Part shown: positions 1 to 7,898 of the stretch, in pieces
How the letters are laid out: every line of letters starts with the position of its first letter
How positions within the stretch are numbered: the stretch's first letter is position 1
NCBI GenBank assembly: GCA_963738575.1
Contig: CAVTWY010000001.1
Location: forward strand, 372,001 to 436,000
Reading direction: 5' to 3'
Length of the DNA: 64,000 nt
From: CAVTWY01 sp963738575
GTDB lineage: Bacteria > Pseudomonadota > Gammaproteobacteria > Burkholderiales > Burkholderiaceae_C
Program-made: the position numbers and the translations under genes
The notes under the pieces: generated by a model
What the model saw: only the letters and a program-made list of their open reading frames with translations
What the model was told of the DNA's origin: nothing
Database searches by the model: none

Positions 1-1
1 C

Positions 2-640
2 GACTGGGACGCACTGCGTCAGCGCATGGCCGTGCACGGCATGCGCAACAGCAACTGCGTGGCCATTGCTCCCACTGCCACCATCTCCAACATCATTGGC
101 GTGGACGCATCGATCGAGCCCAACTTTGGCAACTTGTCGGTCAAATCCAACCTGTCGGGTGAGTTCACAATCATCAATGAGTACCTGGTGCGCGAGCTGA
201 AAAAGCTCGGGCTGTGGGACGACGTGATGATCATGGACTTGAAGCATTACCAAGGCTCACTGCGTCAGATCGATCGCGTGCCCGAATCGCTCAAGCAGCT
301 TTACGCCACCGCTTTTGAGGTGGACGCCACGTGGTTGGTGGAAGCCGCATCACGACGCCAGAAGTGGATCGACCAAGCGCAGTCGCTCAACATTTACATG
401 GGCGGCGCGTCGGGCAAGAAGCTCGACGAGACCTACAAGTTGGCATGGTTGCGCGGGCTCAAGACAACCTACTACCTTCGCACCATGGCGGCAACGCACG
501 CCGAGATGAGTACGGTCAGTCGCGGTTCGCACAACGCAGTCAGCTCGGCATCAAGCCCCGTTGCAGCCGTTGAAGCATTGCCTGCAACCGACATCAAGAT
601 GTGCGCAATTGATGACCCTTCGTGCGAGGCATGTCAGTGA
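2..640 (+). CDS. nrdA: Ribonucleoside-diphosphate reductase, alpha (large) subunit, C-terminal part
   Basis: The gene enters from the left edge, so only the last 212 residues are visible, in frame from base 2. The large subunit of class Ia ribonucleotide reductase reduces ribonucleoside diphosphates to deoxyribonucleotides in the cytoplasm. Visible family features are the ALRQRMAVHGMRNSNCVAIA stretch near the start, the IAPTATISNI loop, and a TTYYLRTMAATHAE segment whose Tyr-Tyr pair matches the radical-transfer tyrosines of the family. The C-terminal tail holds the cysteines DPSCEACQ, fitting the swinging redox-active CxxC-type tail. The beta subunit gene nrdB follows on the same strand after 166 bases that hold two hairpins and a candidate promoter. 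The assignment is very secure; only the N-terminus is missing. Confidence 0.96.
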   Translation, partial: DWDALRQRMAVHGMRNSNCVAIAPTATISNIIGVDASIEPNFGNLSVKSNLSGEFTIINEYLVRELKKLGLWDDVMIMDLKHYQGSLRQIDRVPESLKQLYATAFEVDATWLVEAASRRQKWIDQAQSLNIYMGGASGKKLDETYKLAWLRGLKTTYYLRTMAATHAEMSTVSRGSHNAVSSASSPVAAVEALPATDIKMCAIDDPSCEACQ

Positions 641-662
641 TGGTTTCGGTGATGCATTGAAC

Positions 663-693
663 ACAAGCGCGCGTCGTATGAACGCGCGTTTGT
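663..693 (+). other. Stem-loop 1 between nrdA and nrdB
   Basis: Arms ACAAGCGCGCGT (663-674) and ACGCGCGTTTGT (682-693) pair over 12 bases with one G-T wobble and a 7-base loop. No long U-run follows the second arm, so it is not a textbook intrinsic terminator. It could be an mRNA-stabilising or attenuating element between the two reductase genes. Confidence 0.6.
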
Positions 694-694
694 G

Positions 695-727
695 GCGCGA
701 GTGCATTGATAAACGATGCACTAGCGC
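695..727 (+). other. Stem-loop 2 between nrdA and nrdB
   Basis: Immediately after stem-loop 1, GCGCgAGTGCAT (695-706) pairs with ATGCACTaGCGC (716-727). Eleven of 12 positions pair and the loop is 9 bases. As with the first hairpin there is no U-run. Two back-to-back hairpins are likely to reduce read-through or set relative transcript levels of nrdA and nrdB; this role is inferred. Confidence 0.6.
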
Positions 728-759
728 AACAGCGAAGAGCATGCAATCACAAGTTTTGC

Positions 760-788
760 TTGGTGTTTGAAACCAACACTCTGATAAT
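760..788 (+). promoter_or_regulatory. Candidate sigma-70 promoter for nrdB
   Basis: TTGGTG (760-765) and GATAAT (783-788) are separated by exactly 17 bases, and the -10 lies about 18 bases before the nrdB ATG. It sits downstream of the two hairpins, so nrdB may be transcribed independently of nrdA. Consensus match only. Confidence 0.4.
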
Positions 789-806
789 TTGAATTAGGAA
801 CTAAAC

Positions 807-2045
807 ATGCTTTCTTGGGAAGACAACGTCACCACGACCAAACGCAGCCCGCCCATCAACCCACTTGATGCGCGAGGCACGTCCGTTCCTACCCCAACGC
901 TGCAAAGCGTTGCGCCCATTCAGCTGCAAAGCGTTGTTGCCGACATCCGGCAATCGGTGAGCAAACCTCAAACAGCTGCCGCTTCGATGTCAGCGCCAGG
1001 TGTCAAAGCTTCTGCCGACGTGGCTGAGCGCCGCGTCAACGTCGCCGACAAGCGCATCATCAACGGCCAAACCGACGTCAACCAGTTGGTGCCTTTCAAG
1101 TACAAGTGGGCGTGGGAGAAATACCTGGCTTCTTGCGCCAACCACTGGATGCCTCAAGAGGTTTCGATGTCGCGTGACATCGCCTTGTGGAAAGACCCCA
1201 ACGGCCTCACCGAAGACGAACGCCGCATCGTCAAGCGCAACCTCGGCTTCTTTGTCACCGCCGACTCGCTGGCCGCCAACAACATCACATTGGGCACGTA
1301 CCGCCACATCACAGCGCCCGAGTGCCGCCAGTTTTTGTTGCGTCAGGCGTTTGAAGAAGCCATTCACACGCATGCCTATCAGTACATCGTCGAATCGCTC
1401 GGGCTGGATGAATCCGAGATCTTCAACGCGTACCACGAGGTTTCGTCGATCCGCGACAAAGACGAGTTCCTGATCCCGTACATCGACGCGATCATGGACC
1501 CGAACTTCAAAACGGGCACGCTCGAAGACGACCAAACCCTGCTTAAGAGCCTGATCGTGTTTGCCTGCCTGATGGAAGGCCTGTTCTTCTACGTCGGCTT
1601 CACGCAAATCTTGGCGCTGGGTCGCCAAAACAAGATGACGGGTGCGGCCGAGCAGTACCAATACATCTTGCGCGACGAGTCGATGCACTGCAACTTTGGC
1701 ATCGACCTGATCAACGCCATCAAGCTTGAGAACCCTCAGCTCTGGACACCAGCGTTCAAAGCCGAGATCGAAGTCATCTTCCGCAAGGCGGTCGACCTTG
1801 AGTACAAATACGCAGAAGACACCATGCCGCGTGGCGTGTTGGGCATGAACGCGTCGATGTTCAAGGGTTACCTGCGCTACATTGCCAACCGTCGCGCAAT
1901 GCAGATCGGCCTTGAGGCGCTCTTCCCGAACGAAGAAAACCCGTTCCCCTGGATGAGCGAAATGATTGACCTGAAGAAGGAACGCAACTTTTTTGAAACC
2001 CGCGTCATTGAATACCAATCTGGTGGCGCTTTAAGCTGGGACTGA
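807..2045 (+). CDS. nrdB: Ribonucleoside-diphosphate reductase, beta subunit
   Basis: 412 residues, the radical-generating di-iron subunit of class Ia ribonucleotide reductase; it pairs with the NrdA encoded just upstream. The ferritin-like core is clear: a helix with DSLAANNI, the iron-ligand motif FEEAIHTHAYQYI (ExxH), and RDESMHCNFGIDLI carrying a second ExxxH. The C-terminal tail, which docks into NrdA, ends GALSWD. The N-terminal ~85 residues are low-complexity and Ser/Gln/Pro-rich, as in many betaproteobacterial NrdB proteins; the conserved fold begins near VNVADKRIINGQTDVNQL. The ATG at 807 follows TAGGAA at a suitable distance. Function is secure. Confidence 0.97.
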   Translation: MLSWEDNVTTTKRSPPINPLDARGTSVPTPTLQSVAPIQLQSVVADIRQSVSKPQTAAASMSAPGVKASADVAERRVNVADKRIINGQTDVNQLVPFKYKWAWEKYLASCANHWMPQEVSMSRDIALWKDPNGLTEDERRIVKRNLGFFVTADSLAANNITLGTYRHITAPECRQFLLRQAFEEAIHTHAYQYIVESLGLDESEIFNAYHEVSSIRDKDEFLIPYIDAIMDPNFKTGTLEDDQTLLKSLIVFACLMEGLFFYVGFTQILALGRQNKMTGAAEQYQYILRDESMHCNFGIDLINAIKLENPQLWTPAFKAEIEVIFRKAVDLEYKYAEDTMPRGVLGMNASMFKGYLRYIANRRAMQIGLEALFPNEENPFPWMSEMIDLKKERNFFETRVIEYQSGGALSWD

Positions 2046-2265
2046 CGCTAGGCGCAAGCCAACCCGTCAATCTCGAAGTGAATTGAAGTCAAGACACGCA
2101 ACACGTTTGATTTGTCATCACAAGAACAAACAAACGGTTTGCTCCCCCATTCACTGACCTGGGGCAGACGGTGCCGATTGAAGGCACCCGAAGACCGAAG
2201 GCGGTGAATCGCTGAGTCGTATCGAGCGGCTCAGTGCTCTTTGCAACTTGATCAAGGAGATTGAC

Positions 2266-2643
2266 ATGGCAACTGCGAAAAAGAAAGCCCCGGCGAAAAA
2301 AGCTGCGGCAAAGCGTCCGGCCAAGAAGGCGGCAGCGAAGAAGGCTCCGGCGAAAAAGGCCGCAGCGAAGAAAGTAGCTAAGAAAAAGGCGCCTGCCAAA
2401 AAAGCAGCGCCCAAGAAGGCTGCTAAAAAAGCTGCCCCTAAAAAGGCCGCAAAAAAAGCTGCTCCTAAAAAAGCCGCTAAAAAAGTAGCCAAGAAGGCCG
2501 TCAAAAAAGCGGCTAAAAAGGCTCCTGCCAAGAAAAAGGCTGCGAAAAAAGCTGCGAAGAAGGCCTCCAAGCCTGCCCCTGCTGCGAAAACTTCGCTAAG
2601 CCCTGCGGCAGCATGGCCATTCCCCACGGGCGCCAAGCCTTAA
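2266..2643 (+). CDS. Histone H1-like, lysine/alanine-rich DNA-binding protein
   Basis: 125 residues made almost entirely of AKKAAPKK-type repeats, very basic, of the eukaryotic H1 C-terminal-like class found in Burkholderiales and related to AlgP/Hc1 proteins. It probably binds DNA or RNA non-specifically and condenses the nucleoid; the exact role is unknown. An in-frame TTG lies upstream at 2248, but the ATG at 2266 is chosen because AAGGAGA (2254-2260) sits at ideal spacing before it. The last ~20 residues lose the repeat and are Pro/Ala-rich. The repetitive coding sequence is A-rich compared with its neighbours because of Lys codons. A strong terminator follows at 2697. Such repeats vary in length between strains. 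Confidence 0.85.
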   Translation: MATAKKKAPAKKAAAKRPAKKAAAKKAPAKKAAAKKVAKKKAPAKKAAPKKAAKKAAPKKAAKKAAPKKAAKKVAKKAVKKAAKKAPAKKKAAKKAAKKASKPAPAAKTSLSPAAAWPFPTGAKP

Positions 2644-2696
2644 GGAATGGTGCAGCCAGTGCGTTAAGCAGTCCACTGGCAGCGTGCCAAAGAATA

Positions 2697-2722
2697 AAGC
2701 CCGGCTTCGGCCGGGCTTTTTT
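2697..2722 (+). terminator. Intrinsic terminator after the histone-like gene
   Basis: A perfect 9-bp stem, AAGCCCGGC (2697-2705) with GCCGGGCTT (2710-2718), closes a UUCG tetraloop and is followed by T residues to 2722. It separates this gene from the convergent vapC. Confidence 0.93.
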
Positions 2723-2764
2723 GTGCGCGGTAGCCCAAGCATCCGAGGCGTGTGTCACCGCTTC

Positions 2765-3175
2765 TCAACGCGCAGCCGTATCCAACGCATTGGCGATGTC
2801 AGTCTGCGAAAAATCTGAACCTTTGTACAGCAGCGGCAGGTGGCGCACTTTGGCGAGCGCATAGCTGAAGACGTCGCCAAAGTTCAATCCGGCGGGGTGG
2901 CCACTGCCTTTGCCAAACGCCACGAAGGCCGCGTAGGCTGCATCCATTTCAGTTTTGCCTGGCGCAACCATCTCAAACTTGGGTTGATCAAGCACAGCGT
3001 CCATGATGATGACTGCACGCTGCCCGCGCCGACCGTGTATCACCATGCGTGCTTCAACGACGGTAACCGTGCTGACCAACACCCGGTCGGTGCGCTGGAT
3101 GGTTTGCAAGAACGCTTCCCGCTCGGGCTCGGCAAATGCGATGGACACCAACACGGAGGTGTCGATCACGATCAT
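2765..3175 (-). CDS. vapC: VapC-type PIN-domain ribonuclease toxin
   Basis: 136 residues with the PIN-domain acidic set: Asp5 in MIVIDTS, Glu41 in VTVVEARMV, Asp101 in NFGDVFSYALA and Asp121 in KGSDF. These coordinate Mg2+ in RNA-cleaving VapC toxins. The NFGD, YALAK and PLLYKG signature is that of the subgroup paired with Rv0623-type antitoxins. The start overlaps the end of the antitoxin gene by four bases (ATGA), so the pair is translationally coupled. The RNA target cannot be read from sequence. All catalytic residues are present, so the toxin is probably active. Confidence 0.92.
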   Translation of the reverse strand: MIVIDTSVLVSIAFAEPEREAFLQTIQRTDRVLVSTVTVVEARMVIHGRRGQRAVIIMDAVLDQPKFEMVAPGKTEMDAAYAAFVAFGKGSGHPAGLNFGDVFSYALAKVRHLPLLYKGSDFSQTDIANALDTAAR

Positions 3176-3411
3176 CGAGGCAACCCTTGGTCATCCCACG
3201 CCACGGCGTCAAACGCGTCTGAGCGTTCAGGTATGCGGTCGAGCTGCGCCAAAAGCGCGGTCATGCGGCTGCCGTCGTCGACCTTGGATGGGGTTTCACC
3301 CAAGAGGCGGTCAACGGCTTTCTCAACGGCTGCTGTTTTGCTCAGACCCGTGACGCGCGCCAAGCGCTCTACTTTGTCGACGACGATGGGGTTGGCGATT
3401 TGAAGGGCCAT
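3172..3411 (-). CDS. vapB: VapB-type antitoxin (Rv0623-like transcription factor family)
   Basis: 79 residues. The N-terminus (MALQIANPIVVDKVERLARVTGLSKTAAVEKAVDRLL) is a short ribbon-helix-helix DNA-binding module of the Rv0623/PSK antitoxin family, and the C-terminal acidic and hydrophobic tail should wrap the toxin. It is upstream of and overlaps vapC. A palindromic operator sits 25 bases upstream of the start, fitting autorepression by the VapBC complex. Family assignment is confident; the degree of autoregulation is inferred from the operator. Confidence 0.9.
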   Translation of the reverse strand: MALQIANPIVVDKVERLARVTGLSKTAAVEKAVDRLLGETPSKVDDGSRMTALLAQLDRIPERSDAFDAVAWDDQGLPR

Positions 3412-3435
3412 GACTAAAACGCCTCAACTTCTAAG

Positions 3436-3458
3436 GATGTATAAAGTCAATATACATC
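3436..3458 (-). promoter_or_regulatory. Palindromic operator of vapBC
   Basis: GATGTATA (3436-3443) and TATACATC (3451-3458) form a perfect 8-bp inverted repeat around a 7-base spacer. It overlaps the -10 of the predicted promoter, as expected for an autorepressor site. Confidence 0.75.
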
Positions 3459-3477
3459 GCTCATCGAGGAAACGCAA
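3449..3477 (-). promoter_or_regulatory. Candidate promoter of vapBC
   Basis: Read on the minus strand, TTGCGT (3472-3477) and TATATT (3449-3454) are 17 bases apart, and the -10 lies inside the operator. The remainder of 3459-3581 holds nothing recognisable. Confidence 0.55.
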
Positions 3478-3581
3478 CTCGACCCTGGCTTGGGTTCAAA
3501 GCTTCACAAAATCGGTGCTCAAGCAGAGACTTAGCTGCCTGTTAGAGGCTGGAGGGCAAAATTCTGCGAACCCGTCGACAT

Positions 3582-4496
3582 TCACCCAAGCGTCAAAGTG
3601 CCCAAATCCAAGGTGTGCGACTGCCCCCCGCGGTGCCCAATTTTGATGGCCCCCAATTGGTTGCCCAAGGCGCAAGCCCGTGCCAGCGTCCAGCCCTTGT
3701 CAATGCCGTAGAGCAGGCCTGCGCGAAAGGCATCACCACAACCAGTGGGGTCGACGATGGCGGGCACTTTGATGCCGGCGATGGTGGTGCATTGGCCTTG
3801 TTGCCACACCTCGCAGCCTTGGGCGCCCAAGGTCATGACAACGCCTTGGATGTGCGGTTGTTTGGATAAAGCTTCGAGCGACAGGCCCACGCGGTCGCAC
3901 AGCATCTTGCCTTCGTAGTCGTTGACGGCAATCCAGGTGGCTTGGCTGATGAAGTGCTTCAAGGCTTCGCCGTCAAACATCGGCAGGCCTTGGCCCGGGT
4001 CAAATACAAATGGCACCTTGGCGTCGTGCAGTTGGCGCGCGCGGGTGATCATGGCCTCACGGCCGTCAGGGCCCACGATGCCCAAGGTTAGGTCTGCGCC
4101 GTGGTTGGGCAGGGCGATGCGGTGCGACTGCTCCATCGCCCCGGGGTGAAAGGCGGTGATTTGGTTGTTGTCCTGGTCGGTGATGATGAAGGCTTGGGCG
4201 GTGCGCGACTGGGGGTCAACCAACACGATAGACGCATCAACGCCCAAACTTTTTAAACGCGCGACGTAGTCGTGGCCATCGTCCCCCACAGCGGCTGCAA
4301 CGATGGGGCGTGCGCCCAATTGCGCCAAACCATAGGCAATGTTGCCTGCGCAGCCACCAAACTCGCGGCGCAAGGTGGGAATCAAAAAAGACACGTTCAA
4401 GATGTGCAACTGCGTGGGCAGGATTTGCTCCGAAAATTTGCCCGGAAACGTGCTGATGGAATCAAAGGCGAGAGAACCGCTAACGAGAATAGACAT
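3582..4496 (-). CDS. PfkB-family carbohydrate/nucleoside kinase
   Basis: 304 residues of the ribokinase/PfkB fold. The N-terminal half has the GGCAGNIAYGLAQLGARP motif (substrate-binding GG region) and the C-terminal half has DPTGCGDAFRAGLLYG, whose Asp is the catalytic base, near residue 260. Sequence style (SGSLAFDSISTFPGKF at the start) resembles bacterial adenosine kinase-like or sugar kinases. Substrate cannot be fixed from sequence: adenosine, ribose or another sugar are possible. It is the last gene of a minus-strand group after the DUF3426 gene, with a 22-base gap. All motifs are intact. Confidence 0.88.
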   Translation of the reverse strand: MSILVSGSLAFDSISTFPGKFSEQILPTQLHILNVSFLIPTLRREFGGCAGNIAYGLAQLGARPIVAAAVGDDGHDYVARLKSLGVDASIVLVDPQSRTAQAFIITDQDNNQITAFHPGAMEQSHRIALPNHGADLTLGIVGPDGREAMITRARQLHDAKVPFVFDPGQGLPMFDGEALKHFISQATWIAVNDYEGKMLCDRVGLSLEALSKQPHIQGVVMTLGAQGCEVWQQGQCTTIAGIKVPAIVDPTGCGDAFRAGLLYGIDKGWTLARACALGNQLGAIKIGHRGGQSHTLDLGTLTLG

Positions 4497-4518
4497 GGCG
4501 TTTGGGGGTTAAGTCCGG

Positions 4519-5547
4519 TTAAGGATAAAAAGCAGTGACATCGTAGCCATGCACCGCACCCTGGGTGACGCGCAACTGGCCTTGCAGAACGATCTCGGCT
4601 TGAGGCTCGATGGCGGATGCAGACACCCCCAGTTCTTGCGAGGTGATCACGCGACGCGTCAGCACGTCGCCCCGCGCGTTCATCAACTTGACGTCGAGTG
4701 CGGGCATGCGTGCTCGCACAGCACCCTGATTGCGAAGCACAACACCCAGGCGAAAGACGCCAGCCGTTGCGGTCTCACCGAAGGTGGTACTTTCAACCTT
4801 CAAGGCTTCGAGCAAGCGAGGTGGCTGGAGGCGACATCGCAAGGGTGCACAAAGCGCTTGCAGCATGGCCTCTGCGGCAGGCGAGCTTGCTGCCAAGTAA
4901 TCGCGACTGTGCAGCGCCCATTGCAATAGCAGGGTCAAACTGAGGAGTACTGCTGAAACGCGCAGCGCCAATCGCACACGCGGGTGGCGCCACTGCGACT
5001 CGGTGTGTGCCCGTTCGATGAACTCGGGCACCGGCTCACTGGGCTCAAAAGTGGTGTCACGCGAGTTGGACACCAAAAGCTCATCCACTTGGTGCCCACT
5101 GGGCAAACCAGCGTCACCCGCCGGAACGTCGAGCGTCAGCGCCGACATTTGAAAGTCGTCGTCTTGCTCAAGCGCTGAAGTTTTGCCGAAACGATGCCGC
5201 GACGGAACCGACGGGGTGTCGTCGACAGGCCAAAGGCTGGTTCGCACGGGTTGCTCGTGGTTTTGCCCCAATGACTCTCGCGTGGTGGCCTTGATGTACC
5301 CCATCGAGTCGTCGAAGGGGCGCGCCGAGGTGGGTTGTGCAATGTTGGGGGGCACCGATGGGCTGGCGTCAGCACCCAGGGGCACCTGGGCCGACGCGAC
5401 GTCCTTTTTGAGATCGAACATGTTTTCGATCGCGTTGAAGACTTCGCGGCAACGGCCACAACGCACCCAGCCTTCGGACACCAAAAGCTGGTCTTGCACG
5501 ACCCGAAAAACAGTGCTGCAGTTGGTGCAGCGTGTGGCCAAACTCAT
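4519..5547 (-). CDS. Zinc-ribbon, DUF3426 membrane protein
   Basis: 342 residues. The N-terminus is an MJ0042-type zinc finger: TRCTNCSTVFRV and WVRCGRCREVFN give two CxxC pairs. A long disordered, acidic and proline-containing middle follows. One transmembrane segment (VSAVLLSLTLLLQWALHSRD) then precedes a C-terminal DUF3426 domain that should lie in the periplasm. Function is unknown, but this architecture lies next to prmA in many betaproteobacteria, as here (35 bases downstream of prmA). The zinc ribbon is expected in the cytoplasm, so it is a single-pass protein with a nucleic-acid or protein-binding head. No oddity seen. Confidence 0.85.
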   Translation of the reverse strand: MSLATRCTNCSTVFRVVQDQLLVSEGWVRCGRCREVFNAIENMFDLKKDVASAQVPLGADASPSVPPNIAQPTSARPFDDSMGYIKATTRESLGQNHEQPVRTSLWPVDDTPSVPSRHRFGKTSALEQDDDFQMSALTLDVPAGDAGLPSGHQVDELLVSNSRDTTFEPSEPVPEFIERAHTESQWRHPRVRLALRVSAVLLSLTLLLQWALHSRDYLAASSPAAEAMLQALCAPLRCRLQPPRLLEALKVESTTFGETATAGVFRLGVVLRNQGAVRARMPALDVKLMNARGDVLTRRVITSQELGVSASAIEPQAEIVLQGQLRVTQGAVHGYDVTAFYP

Positions 5548-5581
5548 GGCGCAATGATGCCATGGCCTCGTGCCATGGCCT

Positions 5582-6481
5582 TTAACAAGGGGCAGTCAGC
5601 AGCACCCAGCCGTCTTGCTCATCGGCCACCGCCAGTTGGCACCAAGGGCTGTAGGCTTGCTGGAGCGCTTTCACCTGGCGTGACAACACGCCCGCCATCA
5701 CCAGGTGGCCACCCGGCACCACATGCCCCGCCAGCACGGGCGCCAGCAGCGTAAGGGGCGTGGCCAGGATGTTGGCGACCACCACGTCGTAGCGGCCAAC
5801 GGCCAGGTCGGGCAGCCCCGCTTGCACGGTGACGCGATTGTTGAGAGCGTTGGCACGCGTGGCGGTGATGGCGGCAGGGTCGATGTCAACGGCGTCGACA
5901 TGTGTCGCGCCGTGCATGGCGCAGGCAATGGCCAAAATGCCAGAGCCGCAGCCGTAATCAAGCACGCGTTGGGGGCGCTTTGAGGCGGGGGGGTGAACGG
6001 ACGTAGCGATCCAGCGCAAGCACATGCGTGTCGTCGGATGGGTACCGCTGCCAAAAGCAAGCCCGGGGTCGAGTTGCAAAACGCGCTGGGCACTCGCGGG
6101 TGCTTGATGCCATGACGGCACCACCCAAAAGTGCTCGGTGATCGCGATGGGGTCAAACTGCGACTGCGTAAGGCGCACCCAATCGGCATCGGGCACCGTT
6201 TGAACCGACTGAAAGGCGAGGTCGACGGCCCAGGGCTCGGCCAACAACTGCTCGGCCGCAGCGCGTGCGTCAACCTCGGTGTTGAACAGTGCCGTGACGC
6301 GGGAGCGTCGCCAACCGGCAGCGGCAGCCGGCATGCCAGGCTCGCCAAACAAGGCCTGCTCGTCGTCGCTATCAGCATCGGCGTCGTCCACCGAGACCGA
6401 CAGGGCGTCGAGCTCAAACATCAAGGCGTCAGACGCCTGTTCCACCTGCTCGGCAGGCGACAAAAGGATCAAGGCGTGCAT
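5582..6481 (-). CDS. prmA: Ribosomal protein L11 methyltransferase
   Basis: 299 residues. PrmA uses S-adenosylmethionine to methylate ribosomal protein L11. The C-terminal Rossmann domain shows VLDYGCGSGILAIACAMHGA (motif I), DIDPAAITATRANA (motif II) and VVANILATPL (NPP-like motif IV); the GLAFGSGTHPTTRMCL segment before it is diagnostic for PrmA. An upstream in-frame TTG at 6517 would overlap accC, so the ATG at 6481, giving MHALILLSPAEQ, is preferred. An acidic insert (DDADADSDDEQ) in the N-terminal substrate-recognition domain is somewhat unusual. The gene follows accC by 11 bases, presumably in the accBC operon. Confidence 0.95.
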   Translation of the reverse strand: MHALILLSPAEQVEQASDALMFELDALSVSVDDADADSDDEQALFGEPGMPAAAAGWRRSRVTALFNTEVDARAAAEQLLAEPWAVDLAFQSVQTVPDADWVRLTQSQFDPIAITEHFWVVPSWHQAPASAQRVLQLDPGLAFGSGTHPTTRMCLRWIATSVHPPASKRPQRVLDYGCGSGILAIACAMHGATHVDAVDIDPAAITATRANALNNRVTVQAGLPDLAVGRYDVVVANILATPLTLLAPVLAGHVVPGGHLVMAGVLSRQVKALQQAYSPWCQLAVADEQDGWVLLTAPC

Positions 6482-6492
6482 TGGGTTTGGCG

Positions 6493-7842
6493 TTAGCGCT
6501 TGTGTTGCTGCAGCCAACCTTCCAAGTAATGGATGCTGGTGCCGCCCGCCATGAATTTGGCGTCCACCATCAGTTCGCGATGCAAAGGGATGTTGGTTGA
6601 AATGCCTTCGACCACGGTTTCTTGCAGGGCGATGCGCATGCGCGCCAGGGCCTGTTCACGCGTGTCGCCATGCACGATGATCTTGCCAATCATCGAGTCG
6701 TAGTTGGGGGGCACGGTGTAGTTCGTGTAGATGTGCGAGTCCACGCGCACGCCCGGGCCACCGGGGGCGTGCCACATCGTGACGCGCCCGGGCGACGGGG
6801 TGAACTTGTACGGGTCCTCCGCGTTGATGCGGCACTCGAGTGCGTGGCCGCGCATTTGGATGTTGCGCTGTGAGAAGGGCAGCTTTTCGCCAGCTGCCAC
6901 CCGGATTTGCATCTGCACGATGTCAATGCCCGTCACCAATTCGGTGACGGGATGTTCGACCTGAACACGCGTGTTCATTTCGATGAAGTAAAACTCACCC
7001 CGGTCGTACAAGAACTCGAAGGTGCCAGCACCACGGTAGCCAATTTTTTTACACGCTGCGGCGCATCGATCGCCAATTTTCTCGATGGTGCGCCGAGCAA
7101 TCCCAGGTGCAGGTGCTTCTTCAATGATCTTTTGATGGCGACGTTGCATCGAGCAGTCGCGCTCACCCAGCCACACCGCGTTGCGGTGAGAGTCGGCCAT
7201 GACCTGAATTTCAACGTGCCTCGGGTTCTCGAGAAACTTCTCCATATACACGGTGGGGTTGCCAAAAGCAGCCCCAGCTTCGGCGCGTGTGGTTTGAACG
7301 GCATGGATCAACGCGGCCTCGGTGTGAACCACACGCATGCCACGACCACCACCGCCACCCGACGCTTTGATGATGACCGGGTAGCCCACGGCGCGGGCAA
7401 TCTTGATGACTTCTTTGGGGTCGTCTGGCAGGGAGCCCTCAGAGCCCGGCACGCACGGCACACCTGAGCGCAACATGGCCTGCTTGGCCGACACCTTGTC
7501 GCCCATCAAGCGAATCGTCTCGGGCGCGGGGCCGATGAAGGTGAAGCCGCTTTTTTCGACACGTTCGGCAAAGTCGGCGTTTTCGCTCAAGAAGCCATAG
7601 CCTGGGTGGATGGCCTCGGCGTCGGTCACTTCGGCAGTTGAAATGATGGCTGGTACGTTGAGGTAGCTCTGGGCTGCGGGTGCTGGCCCAATGCAAACGG
7701 CTTCGTCCGCCAGCTTGACGTACTTGGCGTCGCGGTCGGCCTCGGAGTAAACAACGACCGACTTCAGCCCCATCTCGCGGCAGGCGCGCTGGATGCGAAG
7801 GGCGATTTCTCCGCGGTTGGCGATCAATATCTTCTTGAACAT
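6493..7842 (-). CDS. accC: Acetyl-CoA carboxylase, biotin carboxylase subunit
   Basis: 449 residues, the expected length. AccC is the ATP-grasp enzyme that carboxylates biotin on AccB in the first committed step of fatty acid synthesis. Motifs seen are KILIANRGEIALRI at the N-terminus, the ATP-binding KASGGGGGRGMRVV loop, HPVTELVTGIDIV, and EMNTRVQVEHPV carrying catalytic residues of the family. AccB lies upstream on the same strand (56-base gap), so accB-accC is the usual two-gene operon. Start ATG at 7842 is unambiguous. Nothing unusual. Confidence 0.98.
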   Translation of the reverse strand: MFKKILIANRGEIALRIQRACREMGLKSVVVYSEADRDAKYVKLADEAVCIGPAPAAQSYLNVPAIISTAEVTDAEAIHPGYGFLSENADFAERVEKSGFTFIGPAPETIRLMGDKVSAKQAMLRSGVPCVPGSEGSLPDDPKEVIKIARAVGYPVIIKASGGGGGRGMRVVHTEAALIHAVQTTRAEAGAAFGNPTVYMEKFLENPRHVEIQVMADSHRNAVWLGERDCSMQRRHQKIIEEAPAPGIARRTIEKIGDRCAAACKKIGYRGAGTFEFLYDRGEFYFIEMNTRVQVEHPVTELVTGIDIVQMQIRVAAGEKLPFSQRNIQMRGHALECRINAEDPYKFTPSPGRVTMWHAPGGPGVRVDSHIYTNYTVPPNYDSMIGKIIVHGDTREQALARMRIALQETVVEGISTNIPLHRELMVDAKFMAGGTSIHYLEGWLQQHKR

Positions 7843-7898
7843 CGGTTACAGCCTGGTTGTCGGTGTCGTTTGGGCGCGAGGCGCAACGGCACGGGGGG

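Noticed and set aside
891..940. Repeated CTGCAAAGCGTTG in the NrdB N-terminus as a regulatory repeat
   Set aside because: Only two copies, in coding sequence of a low-complexity tail; no regulatory role suggested.
990..2018. Long open frame antisense to nrdB
   Set aside because: It lies inside a secure essential gene, and its His/Val/Asp/Arg-rich composition is that of a shadow frame at high GC.
2151..2636. Ala/Phe-rich open frame antisense to the histone-like gene
   Set aside because: It mirrors the Lys/Ala repeats (AAG/GCC codons read backwards give Phe/Leu/Ala); no start site or family match.
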